Below are positions 29,949-40,891 of a stretch of DNA of 64,000 bases, piece after piece. The notes beneath the pieces are model-generated. The model searched no databases. It saw only the letters and a list, made by a program, of their open reading frames with translations, and had not been told where the DNA came from. The stretch comes from an uncultured Pseudomonadales bacterium (GTDB taxonomy: Bacteria > Pseudomonadota > Gammaproteobacteria > Pseudomonadales > Porticoccaceae), in NCBI GenBank assembly GCA_943788875.1, contig CALSSA010000011.1, forward strand, positions 78,277 to 142,276, written 5' to 3'. The position numbers and the translations under genes are program-made. Position 1 is the stretch's first letter; the number at the start of each line of letters is the position of its first letter.

Positions 29949-30515
29949 ATGAGCATTAAGTCAGACCACTGGATTCGCCGTATGGCAGAGCAACAGCAAA
30001 TGATCGAGCCTTTTGAGGCTGGTCAGGTGCGCTACTCAGGAGATGACCGGGTTATTTCCTATGGCACTTCAAGCTATGGCTATGATGTGCGCTGCGCGGA
30101 TGAGTTTAAGGTGTTTACCAATGTGCATTCTAAAACTGTAGATCCAAAGAATTTCGACAATGATTCCTTTGTCGATATGAAAGGTGATTTCTGCATTATT
30201 CCCCCCAATAGTTTTGCTCTGGCGCGAACTGTTGAGTACTTTAAAATTCCTCGTTCGGTGCTGACTATCTGTCTGGGCAAATCCACTTATGCGCGCTGCG
30301 GCATTATTGTGAATGTGACGCCACTGGAGCCTGAGTGGGAGGGTCATGTAACTTTGGAATTTTCCAACACTACCAACCTGCCGGCAAAGATTTATGCCAA
30401 TGAGGGTGTGGCTCAGATGTTGTTTTTTGAGTCTGATGAAGTCTGTGACACGTCCTACGCCGACCGCGGTGGTAAGTACCAGGGTCAGACTGGCGTAACT
30501 CTGCCTAAAACCTAA
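29949..30515 (+). CDS. dcd: dCTP deaminase
   Basis: The enzyme deaminates dCTP to dUTP, the main route to dTTP in gammaproteobacteria. The 188-residue sequence contains the family core [14 protein letters not shown] and [12 protein letters not shown], with the catalytic Glu at about residue 137. A C-terminal Gln-rich lid ([11 protein letters not shown]) is also present. It follows mrp across a repeat-bearing gap and is convergent with the DUF3014 gene. Confidence 0.97.
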   Translation: MSIKSDHWIRRMAEQQQMIEPFEAGQVRYSGDDRVISYGTSSYGYDVRCADEFKVFTNVHSKTVDPKNFDNDSFVDMKGDFCIIPPNSFALARTVEYFKIPRSVLTICLGKSTYARCGIIVNVTPLEPEWEGHVTLEFSNTTNLPAKIYANEGVAQMLFFESDEVCDTSYADRGGKYQGQTGVTLPKT

Positions 30516-30523
30516 AATAATTC

Positions 30524-31369
30524 TTAAGGGTTAAGCAGAGCGTCTTTCAAGGCCAGTGCTTGCTGCTGCAGGCGCTGGGTATTTTCCGGGCCTGTGCGCA
30601 GTAGTTGCTTTTGGATGGGTAGCAGGGCTTCCAATTTCGGGTCAGCGAATTTATAGGCTACAGAGTCTCTGGTCAGCTTGATCGGTTCAACAATAATTGG
30701 CGTGGCCAAAATATTATCGATTGCCTGCAATATAATGCCGTCCATTTGCCTTGAACGGTAGCCCATTTCGGCAAACGCATTCTCTAGCAGGGGCCGCATA
30801 AAGTGAAATAACTGGCCCAATGATTTCATATTAAAGCTGGTTAATGTGCCGACTGTGCTGTCATAGCGTTCATAGTTGCCGGCATTCAGCCAGATTGTTT
30901 CACCGTCTTTGTGCATGGCGAAACTACCTTCCGGTGCACTTAGAGGGAAAACTTTACTGAGTGTGTTGCCTCGTGCGAGGCCATCGAGATAGCTGGCGCT
31001 GCGACGCAGCAGGTCGTCGGTGTTGAGCCATGTTTGCAGTTCTGGTCGGTGTTTGATCAGCAGTAAGCGGTCGCGGACAAAGGTATCACTGTTATCCAGC
31101 GGTGGCAGTTGCGGTTCCTTCATCACTGTTTTAGTTTGTGCTGCTGGTTTGACTACTGGCGTTGGAATAACGGCTTCTGGTACTGCGGGTCGCTCTATCA
31201 CAGCTTCGACTACAGGCTGTTGTTCAACAATGCCCATCAGTTCAAGGTCAGCCTGATCAGAGTCATTGGTGGTTTGATAAAGCACGCCACCGACCAATAC
31301 GCCTGCGGCGATAGTGCCGAGCATTAGGATGGTTTTGCTTGTGCCAGATTTGTTCGGTGGCCGGGCCAT
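30524..31369 (-). CDS. DUF3014 family membrane-anchored protein
   Basis: This 281-residue protein has one N-terminal membrane helix (about residues 13-30), a Pro/Val-rich linker (about 45-90) and a C-terminal globular region matching my memory of DUF3014 (DRLLLIKHRPELQTWLNTDDLLRR; then SFNMKSLGQLFHFMRPLL). The function is unknown; location would be inner membrane with a periplasmic domain. It follows the DUF3108 gene by 2 bp and is the last gene of the leftward purM-purN-DUF3108-DUF3014 run. Confidence 0.88.
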   Translation of the reverse strand: MARPPNKSGTSKTILMLGTIAAGVLVGGVLYQTTNDSDQADLELMGIVEQQPVVEAVIERPAVPEAVIPTPVVKPAAQTKTVMKEPQLPPLDNSDTFVRDRLLLIKHRPELQTWLNTDDLLRRSASYLDGLARGNTLSKVFPLSAPEGSFAMHKDGETIWLNAGNYERYDSTVGTLTSFNMKSLGQLFHFMRPLLENAFAEMGYRSRQMDGIILQAIDNILATPIIVEPIKLTRDSVAYKFADPKLEALLPIQKQLLRTGPENTQRLQQQALALKDALLNP

Positions 31370-31371
31370 AG

Positions 31372-32115
31372 TTATTTCTCTGTTGCAATCTTCAGGGCTT
31401 GGACAGGTTGGTTGTTGACCTCTCCTTCTATGATATTCATTTCATGACTGTTGCCATCTTCGACCTGTTCCAGTCGAACAGCGAGATAATCCCAGTCAGT
31501 GGCCAGCCAAATTTTTGTCAGTCGCTGGCTATCTTCCCTAATGCGTTGTACTAATACGGTGTTGAGCGGCCCTATGGCCGTTTCCAATACTTCATTGGCG
31601 ATAATCTGAAAGTCGTATTGTTTCAGCTTTCCCCGTGAAATAACAGGATAGGACAATGTCTCTTCCCCAGATTGCAAATCAAGTCGCAATTGCAGCTTCT
31701 GGGTAATAATATCTAAATAGCCTGATTGCAGTGGCAGGCTGGTTGTCTTGTCTTTCTTGGTATATCGCAGTTCTTGGTTTGGCCAGTCGAATACCTGTTT
31801 TTCGATGCGCTTTTTTCCCATTAAAGAGCGTTCATAGCTATATTCCTGGGGTACGATTTGTTGACTCTCGGAAATACTGAACAGTGCCCTCTCATTAATT
31901 TTACCGAAGATATTTCGCGCCTTTAGCGTTTCTTGAAACTGGCCGGATTCAAGCTGTTCAAGCCTGTGATCGGCTTCGATTTCCATGCCATTGAAGTTGG
32001 CGCTGTATTTGGCGCTGTAGCTTTTGATGTCAGTCGCCATAGAGGTCGATACAGTGATGAGACCAAAAAGGAGTATAGCTAACGCAGACGTTGCTCTGCC
32101 GTAGGTGAATGTCAT
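31372..32115 (-). CDS. DUF3108 family exported protein
   Basis: The protein has 247 residues with a signal peptide (SALAILLFGLITVSTSMA) followed by DIKSYSAKYSANFNGMEIEA, the usual start of the periplasmic beta-rich DUF3108 domain. The family function is unknown; an envelope role is likely from export. It lies 81 bp after purN on the same strand, an association also found in Pseudomonas-like genomes as far as I recall. Confidence 0.88.
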   Translation of the reverse strand: MTFTYGRATSALAILLFGLITVSTSMATDIKSYSAKYSANFNGMEIEADHRLEQLESGQFQETLKARNIFGKINERALFSISESQQIVPQEYSYERSLMGKKRIEKQVFDWPNQELRYTKKDKTTSLPLQSGYLDIITQKLQLRLDLQSGEETLSYPVISRGKLKQYDFQIIANEVLETAIGPLNTVLVQRIREDSQRLTKIWLATDWDYLAVRLEQVEDGNSHEMNIIEGEVNNQPVQALKIATEK

Positions 32116-32196
32116 AACGGTGTTAGTGTCCCTTTCATTCTGTTTGTTGGAATACCCGTTGCCCGAAGGATAGGGGGATTAGATTGTTAAATGCAA

Positions 32197-32880
32197 TTAT
32201 CGTTCGTTATCTTGAGAAAATGCTCTGCCAGTCTGACCAAGGATTTCGTTGTCCAAAATGGCCTGACCATTTGTCATCTGCAAGCGACCAGAGCAAAACC
32301 ACTGTGCCACAGCTGGATAAATTTTGTGTTCTACGGTTAGCACTCTCGCGGCAAGGCTGGTGGCATTATCATCCGCCAGTATTGGCACCTTTGCCTGCAA
32401 GATTGCCGGTCCGCCATCCAGTTCTGGAGTGACAAAATGCACTGTTGCTCCAGCCTCTGCGTCGCCAGCGTCCAGCGCGCGCTGATGTGTGTGCAAGCCA
32501 GGATAGGCTGGTAGCAATGAGGGGTGGATATTAATCAGTTTGCCGATAAAACGATTGACAAAATCCGTGGTTAAAATGCGCATAAAGCCAGCGAGTATAA
32601 CCAGGTCCGGGTCAAAGCTTTCAATAACATCACCAAGATTGGCATCAAACTCCTCCCGGCTATCAAAGGCGCGGTGGTCGACCATGATATTGAGGATACC
32701 GGCCTGCGACGCACGTTCCAGGCCTTTGGCGTCAGGCTTGTTGCTGATAACGGCTGCAATCTTGGCATCCAGTCTGCCTGTGCCGTTGTCACCGCCGCAG
32801 GCATCAATAAATGACTGCAGGTTGGAGCCGCCACCAGAGATCAGTACTACCAGACGTGCCGGTTGATTAGTCACCGCCAT
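32197..32880 (-). CDS. purN: Phosphoribosylglycinamide formyltransferase PurN
   Basis: The enzyme transfers the formyl group from 10-formyl-tetrahydrofolate to GAR in purine synthesis. The N-terminus has the phosphate-binding GGGSNLQSFID, and the catalytic Asn-His pair lies in INIHPSLLPAYPG. The downstream catalytic Asp region lies in HFVTPELDGGPAI. The 227-residue length fits. It starts 11 bp after purM and is probably co-transcribed with it. Confidence 0.97.
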   Translation of the reverse strand: MAVTNQPARLVVLISGGGSNLQSFIDACGGDNGTGRLDAKIAAVISNKPDAKGLERASQAGILNIMVDHRAFDSREEFDANLGDVIESFDPDLVILAGFMRILTTDFVNRFIGKLINIHPSLLPAYPGLHTHQRALDAGDAEAGATVHFVTPELDGGPAILQAKVPILADDNATSLAARVLTVEHKIYPAVAQWFCSGRLQMTNGQAILDNEILGQTGRAFSQDNER

Positions 32881-32891
32881 GGATCCCTCAG

Positions 32892-33947
32892 TTAAGCCTT
32901 CAGGCCAAGAAGTTGAACCTGTTCCTGACCCGCTTTGCTCTTTTCAATGGTGCCCAGTACAAATGCATCCTCACCATGACCATTTAAAAATGACAGGGCT
33001 GAGGCTGCGGTATCTGCAGGTACGCAGATCACCATGCCGACACCACAGTTTAATGTGCGATGCATTTCATGTTCATCAATATTGCCACCCTGCTGCAGCC
33101 AGTCAAATACTGCTGGTCTGGTCCAAGCGTTGGTGTCGATGATAGCTGTAGCGTTATCTGGCAGTACCCGTGGAATATTTTCCAGAAGTCCGCCGCCGGT
33201 AATATGGGCGAGGGCATGCACTGGTGACTTGGCGATCAAGCCGAGCAGTGATTTCACATAGATTTTGGTTGGGGCCATCAGCAGATCAATTAATGGCTGA
33301 CCCCCGAGATTGGTTGTTGCTGGATCTGTGTTGGTGACTTCCAGTACTTTGCGAATTAATGAATAACCATTGGAGTGGGGGCCGCTTGAGGCCAGTCCGA
33401 TCAAGGTGTCGCCGACTGCAACTTTGCTGCCATCAATCAGTTCAGATTTTTCTGCCATGCCAACACAGAACCCTGCGAGGTCGTAGTCACTCCCTTCGTA
33501 CATGCCGGGCATCTCAGCAGTTTCACCGCCGATTAATGAGCAGCCAGAAAGCTCACAACCATCGGCTATGCCATTGACCACAGCTGCTGCTGTTTCTATA
33601 TCTAACTTGCCTGTGGCGTAGTAGTCGAGAAAGAACAGTGGCTCGGCACCACAAACAATCAGGTCATTGACGCACATAGCGACTAGGTCGATACCGACGG
33701 TGTCATGTTTGCCATGGTCCAGTGCTAGACGCAGTTTGGTACCCACACCATCTGTGCCAGAAACCATCACTGGCTCGCGGTAGCCGGTGGGCAGTTCAAA
33801 CAGAGCGCCAAAACCGCCAAGTCCTGCCATTACCTCCGGGCGACGAGTTCGTTTGGCCGCGCCTTTAATTTTTTCTATCAGGGCATTGCCGGCATCAATA
33901 TCTACACCGGCGTCTTTGTAGCTCAAAGATTGAGTCTTTTCGGTCAT
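32892..33947 (-). CDS. purM: Phosphoribosylformylglycinamidine cyclo-ligase PurM
   Basis: This ATP-dependent cyclase makes aminoimidazole ribotide in purine synthesis. The 351-residue protein begins [19 protein letters not shown], has [13 protein letters not shown] and the [17 protein letters not shown] motif, and ends with a GMVICVP-type strand. It heads the leftward purM-purN operon and is divergent from the DUF2066-hda pair across 114 bp. Confidence 0.98.
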   Translation of the reverse strand: MTEKTQSLSYKDAGVDIDAGNALIEKIKGAAKRTRRPEVMAGLGGFGALFELPTGYREPVMVSGTDGVGTKLRLALDHGKHDTVGIDLVAMCVNDLIVCGAEPLFFLDYYATGKLDIETAAAVVNGIADGCELSGCSLIGGETAEMPGMYEGSDYDLAGFCVGMAEKSELIDGSKVAVGDTLIGLASSGPHSNGYSLIRKVLEVTNTDPATTNLGGQPLIDLLMAPTKIYVKSLLGLIAKSPVHALAHITGGGLLENIPRVLPDNATAIIDTNAWTRPAVFDWLQQGGNIDEHEMHRTLNCGVGMVICVPADTAASALSFLNGHGEDAFVLGTIEKSKAGQEQVQLLGLKA

Positions 33948-34025
33948 GGAGGCGCGTCCTGTTTAAAGCATCTGAATTTTTAGCCCGCTATTTTAGATCG
34001 GGTGAGCCAAATTTTCATTAAGCAC

Positions 34026-34034
34026 TGGTACAAT
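34026..34034 (+). promoter_or_regulatory. Candidate extended -10 promoter for DUF2066-hda
   Basis: The string TGGTACAAT fits an extended -10 element (TGn-TACAAT) and lies 28 bp before the TTG start of the DUF2066 gene. No convincing -35 is seen at the expected distance, as is common for extended -10 promoters. The call is tentative. Confidence 0.4.
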
Positions 34035-34061
34035 GAAGCAAATTAATTGGGAGAAAAGTCG

Positions 34062-35111
34062 TTGAAACGGATAATTGCGCTGATTTTAGCTTGTTTTAGC
34101 CTGCATTCTTTCGCCGAAGAGGTTTCTGGCCTCTATACAGGTCTGGTGCCGGTGGCTGATCAGTCGGCAGAATCTCGTGATTTTGCCGTGACTCAGGCAT
34201 TGTCTCAGGTACTGGTCAAGCTTACAGGCAACAGCAAAATAATGCAGTCGACCAGAGTTCAGCCTTTTCTTACTAACCCTAATGCTTTTGTTGCTGGCGT
34301 CGGGTTTCGCAATCTTACCTCCGTTGATGGTGATGATCAGAACGGGTTGGAAGTCAGCTTTGACCCCCAGGCGCTAGATCAACTTATTCGTCAGGCCCAG
34401 TTGCCGGTGTTGCCATCCAACAGGCCTAAATTGTTAGTGTGGATTATTCGCGATGATGCATCTCAGGGTCGCGGTTTTGTGGGTCAAGATTTCTCTGATG
34501 CGGCCTTGCAGTCTTTTGACCGTGCGATGAAAGCCAGAGGCATGCCCTATCTAGTCCCTAATTTCGATCTGCAGGATCAGCTATCTCTGTCGGTCAATGA
34601 GGCCTGGTCACTGCGTGCTGATCTGATTGGTCCTGCATCCGAGCGCTACAGTACTGATGGTTGGATAGCACTGCGTTTTTACACGACCTCTAATGCTGAA
34701 GTTCGCGGAGCCTGGTTGTATCAGAGTTCCGGGCGCCGCCAGTTAAATGATTTTCGTGCAGAGCCGGGACAGGAATTTATGTCTGAGGCGGTGGGCAGTC
34801 TGGTGGATAGCCTAGCCAAGTCGTACACCTATATGCCTCAAGTCGACACTAGCGCACTGCAAGTCAAGATTAATGGCGTGGCCAGCTTCGAGACTTATCA
34901 GGCGGTACTGGCGCAGTTTAAAAAACTTGAGCTAGTGGATTCAGTGCAGTTATTCGGGGTCGAAGGGGATCAATTAACCTTGGCCATTGATGCTGAGGCT
35001 GGCGCAGAGTTACTGCATTCGGCACTGGTGCGCAGTGGTCGCCTGCAGACCCAGACTACACCGGGCGGCATACTCAGCGGACGGCTTGAATTTGACTGGG
35101 TTAGCAAGTGA
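34062..35111 (+). CDS. DUF2066 family exported protein
   Basis: The TTG at 34062 is chosen because GGGAGAAAAG lies just upstream; a TTG at 34047 in the same frame has nothing comparable. The product has about 349 residues with a signal peptide (RIIALILACFSLHSFA) and the DUF2066 domain (SGLYTGLVPV...FAVTQALSQVLVKLTGN). The function is not known; periplasmic or envelope location is inferred. The stop overlaps the GTG of hda, so the two are probably translationally coupled. Confidence 0.88.
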   Translation: MKRIIALILACFSLHSFAEEVSGLYTGLVPVADQSAESRDFAVTQALSQVLVKLTGNSKIMQSTRVQPFLTNPNAFVAGVGFRNLTSVDGDDQNGLEVSFDPQALDQLIRQAQLPVLPSNRPKLLVWIIRDDASQGRGFVGQDFSDAALQSFDRAMKARGMPYLVPNFDLQDQLSLSVNEAWSLRADLIGPASERYSTDGWIALRFYTTSNAEVRGAWLYQSSGRRQLNDFRAEPGQEFMSEAVGSLVDSLAKSYTYMPQVDTSALQVKINGVASFETYQAVLAQFKKLELVDSVQLFGVEGDQLTLAIDAEAGAELLHSALVRSGRLQTQTTPGGILSGRLEFDWVSK

Positions 35112-35809
35112 ATAAACCATTGCAGCTTAGCCTTGAGGTAAAACTCGACGATCAGGCCACCTTTGATAATTTTTACGCGCCAAGGGGCACGCCCCAGCAT
35201 TTGGCAACTTTTGTGCTGCAGGATGATGGGCAGAAATACACTTATCTGGTGGGTGCTGAGGGCAGTGGTCTGTCTCATTTACTGCAGGCAGCCTGTCAGA
35301 AAACTGCTCTGGGGCACAATGCTGGTGCGGTTTATTTGCCTTTGATTGAGATGCAGAATTATCCCCCTGAGCAGGTGTTGGAAAATCTTGAGTCGGCCAG
35401 TTTGTTATGTCTGGACGACCTGGAGGCTGTGGTTCATAAACAAGAATGGCAGGAGCCGCTATTTAATCTGTTTAACCGCTGTATGGATGCTGGCACTAAA
35501 TTAGTGATTGCCGCCCATGCTATGCCCGATGATCTGGACCTGAGTCTGGATGATTTGCTGTCGCGTCTGAAGTCTGGTGTGTTAATGCAGATGCTGGTCT
35601 ACAAGGATGCGGACCAGAGAAGGTTACTGCAGCATCGTGCCAATCGTCGCGGGCTGTATCTCTCTGATGAGGTGGCGCTGTTTTTATTACACCGCCTGCC
35701 GCGCAATAGCCATCAGCTTATGGAGGCTCTGGAAAAACTGGATGGCGCCTCTATGCAAGAGCAGAGGCGCCTGACCACACCATTTGTTAAGTCAGTATTG
35801 GAACTATAG
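35108..35809 (+). CDS. hda: DnaA inactivator Hda
   Basis: Hda is the DnaA-like AAA+ protein that, with the DNA-loaded clamp, triggers ATP hydrolysis by DnaA and limits initiation of replication. The start is GTG, overlapping the previous stop. An N-terminal clamp-binding peptide (LQLSLEV) and a degenerate P-loop (GAEGSGLSHLLQA, no Lys, as in known Hda) are visible, followed by Walker B LLCLDDLEA. The 233-residue length is typical. It is convergent with sppA, with a gap of only 7 bp. Confidence 0.95.
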   Translation: MNKPLQLSLEVKLDDQATFDNFYAPRGTPQHLATFVLQDDGQKYTYLVGAEGSGLSHLLQAACQKTALGHNAGAVYLPLIEMQNYPPEQVLENLESASLLCLDDLEAVVHKQEWQEPLFNLFNRCMDAGTKLVIAAHAMPDDLDLSLDDLLSRLKSGVLMQMLVYKDADQRRLLQHRANRRGLYLSDEVALFLLHRLPRNSHQLMEALEKLDGASMQEQRRLTTPFVKSVLEL

Positions 35810-35816
35810 TTTTACG

Positions 35817-37679
35817 TTACTGGGGACATTGCTCGCAATACAGATAAACTCCTCTTGGATCGCTCAGCTGATCCATCAGATTGAAGGGCTTAAGTAACAC
35901 TTTGGCCTGCTCACGCAAACTTTCAGGCAACCAGCTGTTATTACTGACCCCGATACCAAGACCCGCCAGAGAGGCACCGATATTACTGTTCATCTCTGAT
36001 AAAAATTGCTCGTAGACGGTCAGGGGTTTGCGCTGATAATCCACCATATATTCACTCAGATTGGCCAGCTCTGCTGCTTCGATAATCGCGTCATTGAGAT
36101 CACCCAGTTCATCGACCAAGCCCAGTTGTAGTGCCTTTTTGCCGGTCCATACCTGACCCTGCGCAATTTCATGCACCTCTACTGGTGTTGAGTTGCGAGC
36201 CTCAGCTACTAAGGTGAGAAAGCGCGTGTAGACATTATCGACACCGGATTGAAAGATAATTTCTGCCTGTTTAGTCATGGGGCGATCCAGCTGCAGAATG
36301 CCTGCGATATTAGTAGTGGCCACCCCGTCTGAATAAATGCCCAGTGCCGCTAGACTTTCTTCCACTGTAGGTATAACGCCAAAGACGCCGATGGATCCAG
36401 TAATGGTGGTTGGCATCGCCATAACATGATCCGCTTCCGTGGCTATCCAGTAGCCGCCAGACGCTGCGTAACTACCCATGGAGACGACAATGGGAATGCC
36501 TTGTTTGCGGGTGGCGGCCATGGCGTCGCGAATAACATCAGAGGCGAAGGCACTTCCTCCTGGGGTATCGATGCGCAGTACCACGGCTTTGATATCGCTA
36601 TCATTGCGCACCTCGTCGAAGATGCCAGCCAATGTGTCGCCGCCGGCGGTGCCCTCTGGCTGCTCACCATCAACAATATTGCCTGCGGCTACAACCAGCG
36701 CAATTTTATGTCGCTTGGCCGCTGCAGAGTTAATTTTTCCCAGCCTTACATGATTCAAATAGCCTTTCATGTGAATACGATTAAATTCCCCATCTGTCCC
36801 GGGTATCATTTCATTGAGAAACGCAGACATCTCAGTTCTGGTTGCGACCTGATCAATTAAGTCCTGCTGTTTGGCCAAAGCAGATGAATTGCCCAGACTG
36901 GCTTGCAGATTGGCGGGCAGATTATTGGCATAGCTATTCACAGTGCCAGCAGGCAGGCCTCGCAACTGTTCTATTTCAGAGCCATAGAATTCCCAGAGTT
37001 CATTCATCAGCTTTGTGCTTGCCTGCTTTGCCTCTGGAGACATGCTGTTGCCGAGAAAAGGCTCGACAGCACTTTTAAAGTTGCCGACGCGGAAGATATG
37101 CATATTGATTTTGAGCTTATCCAGCGCGTCTTTAAAGTAGCTGTTGTAGGCGCCGAAACCAGTAATCATCACTGCGCCCAGAGGATTGAGCAGAATTTCA
37201 TCGGCATGGGCTGCAAGGTAATACTGCGACTGTGACAGATTGTCTGCGATCGCAATAATCGGTTTGCCGCTTTTCTTAAAACGCAGTAGCGCGACGCTGA
37301 TCTCTTCCAGTTTGCTCAGGCTGCCGCCAGCCATATAGTTGGTATCTAACACTAAATGTGTAATACGACTGTCGATGCCGGCTGTATCCAGTGCTTCAAT
37401 AATATCTCTGACCAGAGTTTCAGAGTCTTGTTGGTTGCCACCAGAGAGTATCTGACCGATTGGGTCGGTATAGGATTTTTGATCGACCAGCACACCACTA
37501 GGGGCTAGATAAAGGGCACCACTGTCGGGCATAGGTTGAATGTTATCGGCAAACATGCCGCCGATAAGGAGAAAAAAGAAGCCTAAAAAAAGCAGGCCAA
37601 TAATGGTCCTAACACCATTAACTACACTGCCGATAAAATGAAAGGTGCGGCGAATGATTCCTGGTTTTTTATCAACCAT
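35817..37679 (-). CDS. sppA: Signal peptide peptidase SppA (long, 67K type)
   Basis: This is an inner-membrane serine/lysine peptidase that degrades cleaved signal peptides. The 620-residue protein has an N-terminal membrane helix (about residues 20-45) and two tandem S49 domains. The catalytic Lys is in IFRVGNFKSAVEPF of the first domain, and the catalytic Ser is in MGSYAASGGYWIA of the second. It follows the DUF2069 gene on the same strand. Confidence 0.96.
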   Translation of the reverse strand: MVDKKPGIIRRTFHFIGSVVNGVRTIIGLLFLGFFFLLIGGMFADNIQPMPDSGALYLAPSGVLVDQKSYTDPIGQILSGGNQQDSETLVRDIIEALDTAGIDSRITHLVLDTNYMAGGSLSKLEEISVALLRFKKSGKPIIAIADNLSQSQYYLAAHADEILLNPLGAVMITGFGAYNSYFKDALDKLKINMHIFRVGNFKSAVEPFLGNSMSPEAKQASTKLMNELWEFYGSEIEQLRGLPAGTVNSYANNLPANLQASLGNSSALAKQQDLIDQVATRTEMSAFLNEMIPGTDGEFNRIHMKGYLNHVRLGKINSAAAKRHKIALVVAAGNIVDGEQPEGTAGGDTLAGIFDEVRNDSDIKAVVLRIDTPGGSAFASDVIRDAMAATRKQGIPIVVSMGSYAASGGYWIATEADHVMAMPTTITGSIGVFGVIPTVEESLAALGIYSDGVATTNIAGILQLDRPMTKQAEIIFQSGVDNVYTRFLTLVAEARNSTPVEVHEIAQGQVWTGKKALQLGLVDELGDLNDAIIEAAELANLSEYMVDYQRKPLTVYEQFLSEMNSNIGASLAGLGIGVSNNSWLPESLREQAKVLLKPFNLMDQLSDPRGVYLYCEQCPQ

Positions 37680-37703
37680 AGATAATCCTTTTCGGTAACT
37701 GGG

Positions 37704-38048
37704 TTAGAGGTTATTGACCTGCCGGATGCGGGCATAAACCATTGCTGCGCAAAATAGCAGGATAGTCAAAACAAGCTCGACAATATCCAATGCCATGGGT
37801 TCTGGTACGGCCATATTTTGCACGCCATTATAAAAATATAGCAGTATCACAAAGCCCAGCCAAATTAATGTGCGCAACTTATCGGCAAGCATACCGGGAA
37901 TAAATATCATCAGTGGCAGCAAGCTAATAAGATAGATTATCCAGGGCGCCGACTGCAGCCACAGGTGCAGGGCGAGCGTTAGCATCAGCAGCCAGTAGCT
38001 GCCATGGGTGATGAATCTGCTGATGGAAAGTTTTAACTCTGTGGTCAA
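37704..38048 (-). CDS. DUF2069 membrane protein
   Basis: This 114-residue protein has about four membrane helices and a family-like sequence (WLQSAPWIIYLISLLPLMIF, then LWLGFVILLYFYNGVQ-type). The function is unknown. It lies 24 bp downstream of wrbA on the same strand and is probably part of an arsC-wrbA-DUF2069-sppA transcript. Confidence 0.88.
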   Translation of the reverse strand: MTTELKLSISRFITHGSYWLLMLTLALHLWLQSAPWIIYLISLLPLMIFIPGMLADKLRTLIWLGFVILLYFYNGVQNMAVPEPMALDIVELVLTILLFCAAMVYARIRQVNNL

Positions 38049-38072
38049 GATAATACGCCTTAATAATGGGTT

Positions 38073-39003
<931 letters not shown>

Positions 39004-39099
39004 GGACTATCCTTTTACAAATAACCTTTTAAACTGGTGTTACCGAAGAGCATCATTGTAAGGCCAAACTGAATTAAACCAAAAGAGAGAGACGACTCT

Positions 39100-40368
39100 G
39101 TGACAACCGGTTTCACAAAAATGGAGCGGTATATTAGCATATTCTGGCATTTCCTCTGCTATCTGGTGCAGCGCTTTAATCGCGATGGCTGTCGCCAGAG
39201 CGCAGCAGCACTAACCTATATGAGTCTGTTCGCCATAGTGCCGATGCTGACATTGATGTACAGCATGTTTTCTTTGATACCAGCATTTCAGGATGCCGGT
39301 CTACAGGTAGAACAGTGGATTTTCTCCAAGGTACTGCCCAGCAGTGGCCAAGAGATCAGCGGCTACCTCACTGAGTTCTCTACTCAGGCAAGAAAGCTAA
39401 GCTCTGTGGGGGTGGTGATACTGATGGTTACCTCCTATCTAATGCTGGCCAATATTGAAAAAACCTTCAACCATATCTGGGGCACTGACGGGGGGCGTCG
39501 CGGCCTCAGTGGTTTTTTGCTGTACTGGGCTATTTTGAGTCTCGGGCCATTGCTGTTGGCAGCAGGAATGGTAATGAAGACCTATTTGCTGTCATTCAGT
39601 CTAATAGTTGATGAGGTGGATGCGCTGGGGATCTCCCAGTATCTGTTTGCCTATTTGCCCTGGTTGCTAAGTTGTATGGCATTTAGTCTGCTGTTTATTG
39701 CCGTGCCCAACTGTAGAGTGCGCACCCGCCATGCAATATATGGTGCTGTGGTGACCACTATTTTGTTTGAAAGCGCCAAGGCGCTGTTTGGATTTTTGGT
39801 CGCTCATTCAAGCTATAACAATGTCTATGGTGCCTTTGCGGTTATTCCTCTGTTTTTAATCTGGATCTACCTGCTGTGGATGTTGATTTTGATTGGTGCT
39901 GAATTTGTTCGCAGCCTGGAAACATTTTCTTTTGAAGGGCAGGGCAAGAAGCTACCGGATATGGTGGCGACTTTGATGGTGCTGTGGCACTGCTGGCAAA
40001 ATCAGCAGCGTGGAGCCAGCTTATCTGAGCAGTCGATGGTGGCGGCGGGGCTGGATGCAGAGCATTGGAAAAGGCTGCGCAATCTGCTGCTGACAAAGAG
40101 AGTACTGGAGAAAACTGCCCGCGGGCAATATGTATTGATCCGCGATTTGGGAAGCCATAGTTTAAATGATGTCTGCGATTGGCTCGGAGAGAATATTCTG
40201 AGCGCGTCGGACTATGCTAATGGAGAGTCCGATAAGTTAATTTCTGCTAATCCATGGTTTACAAAATACGATATGCTTGCAGGCAAAACTCGCAGCGTTT
40301 TACACAGAAATTTTGACCTGAGTATTGAAGCGCTGTTTACCCAGGATAAGTCGGAGAAACATCAATGA
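39100..40368 (+). CDS. yihY: YihY/BrkB family inner-membrane protein
   Basis: This is a six-helix membrane protein of the YihY family (once misnamed RNase BN); the precise role is unresolved. The N-terminal part holds the conserved SAAALTYMSLFAIVPMLTLMYS and the later GAFAVIPLFLIWIYLLWMLILIGAEFVR. The C-terminal 130 residues form a cytoplasmic, winged-helix-like region. The start is a GTG; an ATG at 39121 is an alternative. It overlaps the thioredoxin-like gene by 4 bp. Confidence 0.92.
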   Translation: MTTGFTKMERYISIFWHFLCYLVQRFNRDGCRQSAAALTYMSLFAIVPMLTLMYSMFSLIPAFQDAGLQVEQWIFSKVLPSSGQEISGYLTEFSTQARKLSSVGVVILMVTSYLMLANIEKTFNHIWGTDGGRRGLSGFLLYWAILSLGPLLLAAGMVMKTYLLSFSLIVDEVDALGISQYLFAYLPWLLSCMAFSLLFIAVPNCRVRTRHAIYGAVVTTILFESAKALFGFLVAHSSYNNVYGAFAVIPLFLIWIYLLWMLILIGAEFVRSLETFSFEGQGKKLPDMVATLMVLWHCWQNQQRGASLSEQSMVAAGLDAEHWKRLRNLLLTKRVLEKTARGQYVLIRDLGSHSLNDVCDWLGENILSASDYANGESDKLISANPWFTKYDMLAGKTRSVLHRNFDLSIEALFTQDKSEKHQ

Positions 40369-40799
40369 TCAAAAAATTATTACTCATCAGTTTGCTGCTG
40401 ATGGGCTGCTCTGCAGACACCAATTCCAAGTTTGCACTGCTCGATGGCGGCAGTATTGATCTGCAGTCGCCACAAAAACTAGTATTGATTAACTACTGGG
40501 CAGTCTGGTGCGCGCCCTGTCGTAAAGAAATTCCAGAGTTCAATGAGTTGCTGAGAGAGCATGGCGATCAAGTCAGTATTGTAGCGGTTAACTTTGATGG
40601 CTCCGAAGGTCAGCAGCTGCTTACTGAGATTGCTAAACTGGGCATTGAATTCCCCAGTCTGTTGGCAGATCCCAGAGCAATCTGGGGCCTTGAGCCGGTT
40701 CAGGTGCTTCCAGAAACACTGGTTATTAGCGCAGAGGGAAAATTGCTGCGGAGACTGATTGGACCACAGACATCCGAATCATTAAAGGCGTTGCTATAA
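40365..40799 (+). CDS. TlpA-like thioredoxin-fold lipoprotein
   Basis: This 144-residue protein has a lipoprotein signal (LISLLLMGC, lipidated Cys15), so it is expected on the periplasmic face of a membrane. The thioredoxin active site WCAPC places the redox cysteines at residues 49 and 52, and a cis-Pro follows in VLPETLVI. It would reduce or isomerise disulfides in envelope proteins. The ATG overlaps the yihY stop, suggesting a two-gene operon. Confidence 0.9.
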   Translation: MIKKLLLISLLLMGCSADTNSKFALLDGGSIDLQSPQKLVLINYWAVWCAPCRKEIPEFNELLREHGDQVSIVAVNFDGSEGQQLLTEIAKLGIEFPSLLADPRAIWGLEPVQVLPETLVISAEGKLLRRLIGPQTSESLKALL

Positions 40800-40816
40800 G
40801 CCCCTTTAAAGGGGGC
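40800..40816. other. Short perfect palindrome after the thioredoxin-like gene
   Basis: CCCCTTTAAAGGGG directly follows the TAA of the thioredoxin-like gene. It could form a small hairpin but has no T-run, so an intrinsic terminator is doubtful; a protein-binding site in the 92-bp gap before the dehydrogenase gene is equally possible. Confidence 0.35.
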
Positions 40817-40891
40817 ATGTTCCCCGTAAGAGGGTATGTCCAGATAGACGCAATAGCCATAATATAGCGGGATATTTTAGGGGAAATACAA

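Noticed and set aside
35138..35160. Possible defect in Hda because its P-loop lacks Lys
   Set aside because: Loss of the P-loop Lys is normal in Hda proteins, so it is not an anomaly.
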